DNA from: Anaerolineales bacterium
Lineage (GTDB): Bacteria; Chloroflexota; Anaerolineae; Anaerolineales; E44-bin32
Direction: 5' to 3'
Assembly: GCA_023250385.1 (NCBI GenBank)
Contig: JAHFAU010000057.1
Coordinates: 1-10,651, forward strand
DNA length: 10,651 bases
Positions 1 to 5,769 of the stretch are shown here, piece by piece. Each line of letters begins with the position of its first letter. The first letter of the stretch is position 1. The notes below the pieces were generated by a model. That model made no database searches and was not told the DNA's origin. It worked only from the letters and a program-made list of their open reading frames with translations. The position numbers were made by a program, and so were the translations under genes.

Positions 1-903
1 ATCGTGCATCTGCTCCAGCCGGGTGAGCACGTCCTGGCGGCGGATGACCTGTACGGCGGCACCTACCGACTGTTCGAGACCGTCTATGCGAAGCTGGGCA
101 TTGCCTTCAGCTACGCCGCGCCTGCCAACCCCTCCGAGTTTGTCTCCCAGCTCAGGGCCGAGACCCGGCTGATCTGGCTGGAAACCCCGAGCAACCCGCT
201 GCTCCGGCTGTGCGACGTCGCCGAAATCACTCGGCTTGCCAAGCGCGCTCGACCGGAGATCTTGGTCGTCGTGGACAACACCTTCGCGACCCCCTATCTC
301 CAGCAGCCGCTTCAGCTCGGGGCAGATCTGGTTCATCATTCAACCACCAAGTACCTCGGTGGACACTCGGATGTGGTCGGGGGAGCGGTGATCAGCCGAG
401 ATAAACAGATAGCCGGCCGGCTGCGCTTTCTCCAAAACAGCATTGGCGGGATCCCCGGACCCTTTGACTGCTATCTGGTCCTGCGGGGGATCAAGACCCT
501 GGCGGTGCGGATGGACCGTCACTGTGCGAGCGCGCAGCAAGTTGCCGACCACTTGAAGCGCATGAAGGGGGTAGCAGCTGTCTACTACCCCGGACTTGCA
601 GAATCCGACCAGGCCGACCTGGCCAGCCGGCAGATGCGCAAGCCAGGTGGAATGGTTTCATTCGTCCTGGGAGCTGGCGCCGAGGCAGCCGTCCGATTTG
701 TAGAGGCCACTAAGCTGTTCAGCCTCGCCGAATCACTGGGCAGCGTCGAGTCCTTGATCGAGCTGCCTGCGGCGATGACCCACGCCTCGACCGCCGGGAC
801 ACCGCTGGCCGTCGAGCCTGCTTTGATTCGGTTGTCGGTTGGTCTGGAATCGGTGAACGACCTGATCGCCGATTTGGATCAGGCGATGGCCGCGAGCGCC
901 TGA
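1..903 (+). CDS. Cystathionine gamma-lyase/gamma-synthase family PLP enzyme (5'-truncated by window edge)
   Basis: The reading frame is open from base 1 (codons ATC GTG CAT...) to TGA at 901-903, so about 300 C-terminal residues of a roughly 380-residue Cys/Met-metabolism PLP enzyme are present and the true start lies left of the window. Visible family motifs are YGGTYRLF near the left edge, the aspartate motif VVVDNTFATPY, the PLP-lysine motif HHSTTKYLGGHSDVVGG (Lys codon 349-351), RFLQNSIGGIPGPFDCYL, and the C-terminal AESLGSVESLIELPAAMTHAS and IRLSVGLE. These enzymes either split cystathionine to cysteine (gamma-lyase) or make it from an acylated homoserine and cysteine (gamma-synthase). 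Sequence alone does not separate the two. I lean to gamma-lyase because a cystathionine beta-synthase-type gene is next door and the pair would give reverse transsulfuration. The gene ends tail-to-tail against the minus-strand gene that ends at 904, with no spacer. Family is confident; exact reaction is not. Confidence 0.93.
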   Translation: MVHLLQPGEHVLAADDLYGGTYRLFETVYAKLGIAFSYAAPANPSEFVSQLRAETRLIWLETPSNPLLRLCDVAEITRLAKRARPEILVVVDNTFATPYLQQPLQLGADLVHHSTTKYLGGHSDVVGGAVISRDKQIAGRLRFLQNSIGGIPGPFDCYLVLRGIKTLAVRMDRHCASAQQVADHLKRMKGVAAVYYPGLAESDQADLASRQMRKPGGMVSFVLGAGAEAAVRFVEATKLFSLAESLGSVESLIELPAAMTHASTAGTPLAVEPALIRLSVGLESVNDLIADLDQAMAASA

Positions 904-1737
904 CTATTCGTCGAAGAGGAAAGTGGATTCGGCGTAATAGCGGACCCGCCGCTGCGCCATCCGCTCTCGGACCCATTCATCCAGCACCTGGCGCTTGCTC
1001 TCAAGCGGAGAGCGATCGGCCAGGGTCGCCAGCGGAAAGTTGACCCGCAGGGCCCGCGGGGAGATCAAGAAACGGGTCGTTCCGCTCGGAAACAGCCCTC
1101 CGCTCGCTGCCACCTCAATCACATCTTTGACCTCGAATCGCGGATAGACCAGCAAGCAGCTTAGGTCTGGATAGAGCTTCACCAGGCCATTCAGATCCTC
1201 TGCCCCTGTCCGTTCCCGCCGGTAGTTCCGCTCGCTGAGCTTGACGACCCTGCTCAGCAGTTCGACTTGGGCGCCGAGCGCGAGTTGGGGACTCTCCAGT
1301 TGCCAGATTTCTCCGCCCGGGACAACCAGGTACATCAGCGACCGCCTGGCTAGCAGCGCGGCCGCTGCTTGCTGCGGGTCGCTCTGGGTGAGCCGCGCAT
1401 CCTGCAGACCGCGAATGGCCTCCAAGAGCGGGGCCGGATTCTCACCGCGCAACACATGGTTCCAACTCATGACCTCTACCCCGCTTCTGGCAACTTGGAC
1501 CAAGATGTGCGGGAACCCCATTTGCTTGAAGGCCGTGGTTCGGTTCGCTCCGTCCAGCACCACGTAGCGCTCCGGGACCGCAGCGATCGGCAGCACGACC
1601 GGCGGGTTTTTAAGGAACCCCTCGGTCTGGAGCGAGCGGATCAAGCGCCGCGCCCGCCCTTCCTCGATCTCCTCGTGAGGCTGCAAGGACTCGGTCGGAA
1701 CAATCTGCAGCTCGGGCAGCTCAGGAAGCTGATTCAC
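904..1737 (-). CDS. ParB-fold free-serine kinase homologue (SerK/SbnI-like)
   Basis: A 277-residue protein whose N-terminal ParB/sulfiredoxin-like domain (about residues 8-90) has H21-E22 followed by an acidic run, and YVVLDGANR at 58-66 (the DGxxR nucleotide-binding motif). A plasmid-partition reading is poor: there is no ParA partner, no helix-turn-helix region that I can see, and similarity to SbnI, recalled from memory, seems to run end to end. This includes PSGTTRF at 217-223 (SbnI has PAGVTRF), a following PLATL segment, and an aromatic/acidic C-terminus. SbnI and the Thermococcus SerK phosphorylate free L-serine to O-phosphoserine; the SbnI catalytic glutamate (E20 as I recall) would match E22. 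Start is GTG at 1737-1735, overlapping the upstream TGA by four bases (GTGA), with no strong Shine-Dalgarno, so translational coupling is likely. The N-terminus from this start matches SbnI in length. Fold is confident; kinase activity is inferred. Confidence 0.75.
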   Translation of the reverse strand: MNQLPELPELQIVPTESLQPHEEIEEGRARRLIRSLQTEGFLKNPPVVLPIAAVPERYVVLDGANRTTAFKQMGFPHILVQVARSGVEVMSWNHVLRGENPAPLLEAIRGLQDARLTQSDPQQAAAALLARRSLMYLVVPGGEIWQLESPQLALGAQVELLSRVVKLSERNYRRERTGAEDLNGLVKLYPDLSCLLVYPRFEVKDVIEVAASGGLFPSGTTRFLISPRALRVNFPLATLADRSPLESKRQVLDEWVRERMAQRRVRYYAESTFLFDE

Positions 1738-3161
1738 CGGTTGTCCCGAGCGGCCATGTAGTCGAGTGCATCGATGACCGTGAGGATCCCGGTCGGCCGA
1801 CGAGCGGCGTCGACCAAGATCACCACTTTGCTGGCCACCAGCCTAGGCAGGGCCTCCTCCAATGGGTCGGATTCGGCTGCGGTCGCCACCTCGGTGTTCA
1901 CCATTGGCCCAATGCTCATTGCCGGCAGCCGATCGGGATCGGTGCCCAGCATGTGATCCAGGAGCATCACTTCGGAGACCAGCCCGGTCAGGCGTCCCTC
2001 TCCATCGACCACCGGTATCTGCGACACCGCATATTTGCGCATGCGGCCGATCACGTCGAGCAGCGTGTCTTCCGGCGAGGCGGTTACCAGCGAGGGCAGG
2101 CCGCGAGCACGACTGACTTCTCCGACAGTGATCAGCCGTCGATCGGGCTCCAGGAACCCGTGTTCTCGCATCCAATCGTCGCTGAAGACTTTGGAGAGGT
2201 AGCGCGATCCGGAATCCGGGAAAATCACGACCATCAAGCGCTCCGGTCCCAGATCCCTGGCGGCCTTGACAGCCCCGGCCATCGCCGCGCCAGACGAGCC
2301 GCCGCAGAAGATGCCTTCCTCCCGGACCAGACGTCGAGTCCACAAGAAGGCCTCGGCATCGTCCACCTGAATAACTTCATCCACCAGCCCCAGATCCAAG
2401 GTTGAAGGTACGAAATCCTCGCCAATCCCTTCGACTTTGTAGGTAATCGCTTCCAACCCGATTGCGCTTCCACCGGCCCGCCACGCGTCGTACAGCAAAG
2501 AGCCGATCGGATCGACCCCGACGATCCGAACATTGCGACCTTCCTCCCGCATGTATTGTGCGATTCCGGTGATCGTGCCACCCGTACCCATGCCGACTAC
2601 GATGTCGGTGACCTTTCCGCCGGTCTGGTGCCAGATCTCCGGTGCGGTAGTGAGGTAGTGGCTCTGAGGGTTGACTGGATTGTTGTACTGATCGGCCAGG
2701 ACTGAATTTGGAGTCTCTGCCACGAGCCGCCGGGCCACCGAATAGTAAGAGCGGGGGTCTTCAGGCGCCACCGCGGTCGGGGCGATCACGACTCGAGCCC
2801 CGAATGCCCGAAGCAGTTGAATCTTCTCCTGGCTCATCTTGTCCGGCATGACGAAGATGGCCTGGTAGCCCTTTAGCGCGCAGGCAATTGCCAGCCCGAC
2901 CCCGGTGTTGCCGGAGGTGGCTTCGACCACCGTGCCACCCGGGCGCAGCTTGCCGGCTTGCTCGTAGGCCTCCAGGATCCGCAGGGCGATCCGGTCTTTT
3001 ACTGAACCACCAGGGTTGAAGAACTCGAGTTTGGCGAGAATGCGGCAGCGCAGGCCGCTCGTCACTCGAGAAAGGCGGACCATGGGCGTGTTGCCAATGG
3101 TTCCAATGATGTCATCGTGCACCCGCAGGTCGCGGGCGAGCTCAATGGGCTGGTCATCCAT
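1734..3161 (-). CDS. cbs: Cystathionine beta-synthase-type PLP enzyme with two C-terminal CBS domains
   Basis: 475 residues, close in length to mycobacterial cystathionine beta-synthase and lacking the N-terminal heme domain of the animal enzyme. The fold-type II PLP core (about 15-340) shows IGNTPMVRL at 22-30, the PLP lysine K55 in NPGGSVKD, TSGNTG at 82-87, the phosphate-binding GMGTGGT at 190-196, GGSSG at 287-291 and PDSGSRYLSKVFSDDWM near 318-334. VEGIGEDFVP at 243-252 and SDDWM are features of beta-synthases more than of plain O-acetylserine sulfhydrylases. Two CBS domains follow (about 345-407 and 412-470), which in relatives bind adenosyl ligands and tune activity. The expected reaction is serine (or an activated serine) plus homocysteine to cystathionine. 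ATG at 3161 begins the first conserved stretch at a sensible distance; only a weak GGGG precedes it. First gene of a two-gene operon with the serine-kinase-like gene. O-phosphoserine sulfhydrylase is the main alternative. Confidence 0.92.
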   Translation of the reverse strand: MDDQPIELARDLRVHDDIIGTIGNTPMVRLSRVTSGLRCRILAKLEFFNPGGSVKDRIALRILEAYEQAGKLRPGGTVVEATSGNTGVGLAIACALKGYQAIFVMPDKMSQEKIQLLRAFGARVVIAPTAVAPEDPRSYYSVARRLVAETPNSVLADQYNNPVNPQSHYLTTAPEIWHQTGGKVTDIVVGMGTGGTITGIAQYMREEGRNVRIVGVDPIGSLLYDAWRAGGSAIGLEAITYKVEGIGEDFVPSTLDLGLVDEVIQVDDAEAFLWTRRLVREEGIFCGGSSGAAMAGAVKAARDLGPERLMVVIFPDSGSRYLSKVFSDDWMREHGFLEPDRRLITVGEVSRARGLPSLVTASPEDTLLDVIGRMRKYAVSQIPVVDGEGRLTGLVSEVMLLDHMLGTDPDRLPAMSIGPMVNTEVATAAESDPLEEALPRLVASKVVILVDAARRPTGILTVIDALDYMAARDNR

Positions 3162-3295
3162 TGCGAGCCCCAGTCGAATTCAAGCGTACCATAGCTGGGA
3201 ATCGCTGGCGAACGGGCGTTCCGCGTTACAATCTCAGCAAGCGCCAGATCTGCTTCGCCTTCCCCGTGAGCGTTTCGCCAACCCAAGGAGGACAG
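3162..3295. promoter_or_regulatory. Divergent intergenic region carrying both promoters
   Basis: This 134-base gap separates the minus-strand beta-synthase/serine-kinase operon from the plus-strand dipeptidase/DUF1385 pair, so promoters for both must lie here or inside the flanking genes. On the plus strand TACAAT at 3227-3232 is a fair -10 candidate, but nothing resembling TTGACA sits 16-18 bases upstream. On the minus strand TATGGT (3195-3190) is a weak -10 candidate. I see no convincing operator palindrome, riboswitch or T-box. A plus-strand frame runs open through the gap into the dipeptidase, but its codons give no family-like sequence. Confidence 0.4.
3285..3291 (+). promoter_or_regulatory. 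Strong Shine-Dalgarno for the M20 dipeptidase
   Basis: AAGGAGG lies four bases before the ATG at 3296. It is the best ribosome-binding site in the window and settles the start of the dipeptidase against the 45-codon longer open frame that reaches back to 3161. Confidence 0.85.
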
Positions 3296-4669
3296 ATGCA
3301 TGACCCGCAATCCGCCCTTGACTATGCCCGCCAACAGCGTGGCGAAGCTCTGGAGGATCTGAAGGAGTTCCTTCGTATCCCGTCGATCTCGACGTTGCCG
3401 GAGCACAAGCCCGATTTGGTGCGGGCGGCGACCTGGGTGGCGGACGCCCTCCGCGGTTTGGGGCTGAAGGCCGTGGAAGTGCTGCCGACGGCCGGGCATC
3501 CGGTCGTGTATGGGGAGTGGCTGCAGGCCAAGGACTCCGCCCCGACGGTGCTAGTTTATGGCCACTATGATGTCCAGCCAGTAGACCCGCTCAACCTGTG
3601 GAAGAGTCCCCCATTCGAACCGGCGATCCGCGGCGAGGATCTCTTCGCCCGGGGTGCCTCCGACATGAAGGGCCAGATCGTTGCACAGCTCAAGGCCATG
3701 GAGGCGCTGGTCAAGACCGCCGGCCTCCCACTCAATCTGAAGTTCATGATCGAGGGCGAGGAGGAGATCGGCTCGCCAAGCCTCGCAGCTTTCATCAAGC
3801 AGCACCGCTCTAAGCTCTCCTGCGACTTCTGCCTCAATCTTGATTCGGGCGTGCTCGGACCGGACATCCCCTCGTTGACCACGGCCCTTCGAGGACTGGC
3901 CTACTTCGAGATTCGGATCCAGGGGCCGGCGGGCGACCTGCATTCCGGGATATTCGGCGGCGCAGTGGAGAACCCGGCCAACGTACTTGCTCGCCTCATT
4001 GCAGGGATGCACGACCAGGCGGGACGGGTAACTCTCCCTGGCTTCTACGATCAGGTCCGGGCGCTCACCGAAGGGGATCGGGCTGATCTGGCGGAACTTC
4101 CTCAGGGAGACGACTGGTGGATGAAACAAGCCGCCACGAAGGCACTTGCCGGGGAGGCCGGATTTACAGCCACCGAGCGGGCGACCTCCCGTCCGACGCT
4201 GGATGTCAACGGGCTGCTCAGTGGATTCACCGGGGTCGGTTCGAAGACCGTGCTGCCGGCGAAAGCCATGGCGAAGGTCTCGACCCGGCTCGTGCCGGAC
4301 CAGCGGCCTGAGCAGGTCCATGAATCACTGCTGGAGTACATGCGCCGGTCCGCCCCGCCGACCGTAGATTGGGAAGTCGACTTGCTTGCGGCCGCCCTCC
4401 CCTCGGTCATCGATCGGAGTGGCGCCGAGGTCAGAACCGCCGCGGTAGCCCTGGAGACTGTCTGGGGAAAGCCGGCGGTCTACAAACGCGAAGGCGGCAC
4501 GGTTCCGGTGGTCGGTATGATGCAGGAAGCGCTGGGGATCAAGAGCTTGATGCTCGGCTTCGGGTTGCCGGATGACAACCTGCATGCCCCCAACGAAAAG
4601 TTCCATCTGCCCAACTTTTACCGCGGCATTGACACCCTGATCCGGTTTCTAGCCGCCCTCCCCACCTAA
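3296..4669 (+). CDS. M20 family metallodipeptidase (CNDP/carnosinase-like)
   Basis: 457 residues, the normal size of the CNDP-type dipeptidase branch of M20. The full two-metal site is visible: H90 and D92 in VYGHYDVQP, bridging D123 in RGASDMKG, the catalytic base and ligand E156-E157 in EGEEEIGS, D183 in NLDSG, and H430 in HAPNEKF near the C-terminus. The inserted lid/dimerisation domain includes GDLHSGIFGG, whose histidine contacts substrate in relatives. These are cytosolic enzymes that hydrolyse dipeptides, and there is no signal peptide. The start follows a strong Shine-Dalgarno; the previous in-frame sequence has no family match. The DUF1385 gene begins two bases after the stop, so the two are probably cotranscribed. 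The specific dipeptide cannot be read from sequence. Cys-Gly would suit the neighbouring cysteine genes but is only a guess. Confidence 0.93.
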   Translation: MHDPQSALDYARQQRGEALEDLKEFLRIPSISTLPEHKPDLVRAATWVADALRGLGLKAVEVLPTAGHPVVYGEWLQAKDSAPTVLVYGHYDVQPVDPLNLWKSPPFEPAIRGEDLFARGASDMKGQIVAQLKAMEALVKTAGLPLNLKFMIEGEEEIGSPSLAAFIKQHRSKLSCDFCLNLDSGVLGPDIPSLTTALRGLAYFEIRIQGPAGDLHSGIFGGAVENPANVLARLIAGMHDQAGRVTLPGFYDQVRALTEGDRADLAELPQGDDWWMKQAATKALAGEAGFTATERATSRPTLDVNGLLSGFTGVGSKTVLPAKAMAKVSTRLVPDQRPEQVHESLLEYMRRSAPPTVDWEVDLLAAALPSVIDRSGAEVRTAAVALETVWGKPAVYKREGGTVPVVGMMQEALGIKSLMLGFGLPDDNLHAPNEKFHLPNFYRGIDTLIRFLAALPT

Positions 4670-4671
4670 GC

Positions 4672-5625
4672 ATGGGCGACAGACCGACCCTGCGCACAAA
4701 CTACGGAGGGCAGGCGGTGATCGAGGGAGTAATGATGCGCGGCGAGCAGGCCTACAGCATCGCCGTGCGGTCGCCGGATCAGTCCATCCTGGTGGAAACC
4801 TGGCCACTCGGTCGGCTGCATCGCAGCCGGTGGAATCGAATACCCTTCCTGCGCGGACTGCTCGTACTCTGGCAGGCGTTGTCGCTGGGGATCCGATCTC
4901 TCACCTTCTCGGCAAATGCCCAGGCGGCAAAAGAATCCGAACGGATCGAGGGTGCTCCGTTAACCCTCTCCCTGATCGGCTCTCTGTTGATCGGCACCAC
5001 GGGTTTCTTGCTGCTCCCTGCCGGGGCAGCTCAATTGCTACAGCGGTTGCTCGGAATGGGTGCACTCGCGACCAACCTGGTAGAGGGCGGGCTGCGACTG
5101 GCCTTGCTGATTGGTTACATCTGGAGCATTGGTCGGGTGCCAGAGATCCGGCGGGTATTCGCCTACCATGCCGCCGAACACATGACCATTCACGCCTTCG
5201 AGGCCGGCGAGCGGCTCGATGTGCCGGCCGTGAGCCGGCATCCGAAAGAACATCCCCGCTGCGGAACGGCCTTCCTGCTGACTTTAGCGCTGCTCTCGGT
5301 TGTGCTTTTCACGTTTCTAGGGCCAATGACGCTGGGCGCCAGGCTTGTGACCAGGCTGCTAGCGATCCCGCTGCTCGCCTCGCTTGCCTACGAGTACGTT
5401 CGGCTGACCGCCAGGCTGGCAGATCGTACGCTTGGCCGGATCTTGATTTGGCCGAACCTGGCGTTGCAGCGGCTGACCACCCGCCCGCCAAGCCCGGACA
5501 TGGTGGAGGTGGCTATCCGCTCCTTCGAGGCGTTGCTACAGCGGGAACGTGAACTGGGGTCAGGGCAGGAGTCTGCTCAGGCCAGCTCGGCGAGCTCGGC
5601 CTCGGGGTCGATCCTGCGACGTTGA
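4672..5625 (+). CDS. DUF1385 family (YqhQ-like) predicted membrane metal-binding protein
   Basis: 317 residues with the DUF1385 signatures in order: YGGQAVIEGVMMRG (11-24) at the N-terminus, YHAAEHMTIHAFEAGE with H166, E169, H170 and H174, and HPRCGT (194-199). The His/Glu/Cys set is why the family is described as predicted metal-dependent, but its biochemical role is unknown to me. Hydrophobic stretches after about residue 95, around 140-155, 200-218 and 225-245 suggest four membrane segments, with the conserved polar motifs between them. ATG sits two bases after the dipeptidase stop with no clear Shine-Dalgarno, so expression probably depends on coupling. The C-terminal tail after about residue 298 is low-complexity (runs of Ala and Ser), does not look like family sequence, and overlaps the opposite-strand DUF1992 remnant. 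The native stop may therefore have been lost. Confidence 0.9.
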   Translation: MGDRPTLRTNYGGQAVIEGVMMRGEQAYSIAVRSPDQSILVETWPLGRLHRSRWNRIPFLRGLLVLWQALSLGIRSLTFSANAQAAKESERIEGAPLTLSLIGSLLIGTTGFLLLPAGAAQLLQRLLGMGALATNLVEGGLRLALLIGYIWSIGRVPEIRRVFAYHAAEHMTIHAFEAGERLDVPAVSRHPKEHPRCGTAFLLTLALLSVVLFTFLGPMTLGARLVTRLLAIPLLASLAYEYVRLTARLADRTLGRILIWPNLALQRLTTRPPSPDMVEVAIRSFEALLQRERELGSGQESAQASSASSASGSILRR

Positions 5626-5759
5626 AAGCGGGCCAGTGGGACGGCAAGGTTTAGCTGGTCGATTCGCCGATTGATCTCGGAGATCGTGGCCCGGAACTCT
5701 TCGACCGCGCGCTGCCAGCCAATCGAGCGCTCAAGCGAGACGCCCTGTCGCCAAACGAG
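5577..5759 (-). pseudogene. Remnant of a DUF1992 (DnaJC28-type conserved domain) gene
   Basis: Below the usual ORF size cut-off, the minus strand holds a 60-codon open stretch ending in TGA at 5579-5577. It encodes GWQRAVEEFRATISEINRRI, then DQLNLAVPLARFQRRRIDPE and AELAELA. That resembles the C-terminal helix of DUF1992/DnaJC28-domain proteins, where an NRRI..xNL.VP segment and a QRR-D-EAEL tail are typical (from memory of the family). There is no ATG, GTG or TTG start in the frame, and a stop lies immediately upstream at 5762-5760. The N-terminal RGEFDNLPG-like part is absent because the glutamate-synthase-like gene ends at 5770. It overlaps the last 49 bases of the DUF1385 gene. I read it as a decayed 3' fragment; a chance open frame is possible. 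Confidence 0.5.
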
Positions 5760-5769
5760 TCAAGCGCGG

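Noticed and set aside
904..1737. Chromosome or plasmid partition protein ParB
   Set aside because: Only the ParB/Srx fold is shared. No ParA gene, parS-like site or DNA-binding helix-turn-helix is visible, and full-length features point to SerK/SbnI.
3161..3295. A 45-codon longer start for the M20 dipeptidase
   Set aside because: The extension is not family-like, covers the divergent promoter region, and is beaten by the strong AAGGAGG site before ATG 3296.
3551..4321. Minus-strand open frame of 256 codons opposite the dipeptidase
   Set aside because: It is a high-GC shadow. Its translation is Arg/Gly-rich with no recognisable motif, while the plus strand encodes an intact enzyme with all catalytic residues.
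4830..5552. Second plus-strand frame of 240 codons inside the DUF1385 gene
   Set aside because: Its Arg/Ala/Gly-rich composition without family motifs is typical of a shifted frame; DUF1385 signatures are in the other frame.
5673..5685. GATCTCGGAGATC inverted repeat as a terminator between the convergent genes
   Set aside because: The stem is only five base pairs with no T-run on either strand, and it lies within the DUF1992-like reading frame.
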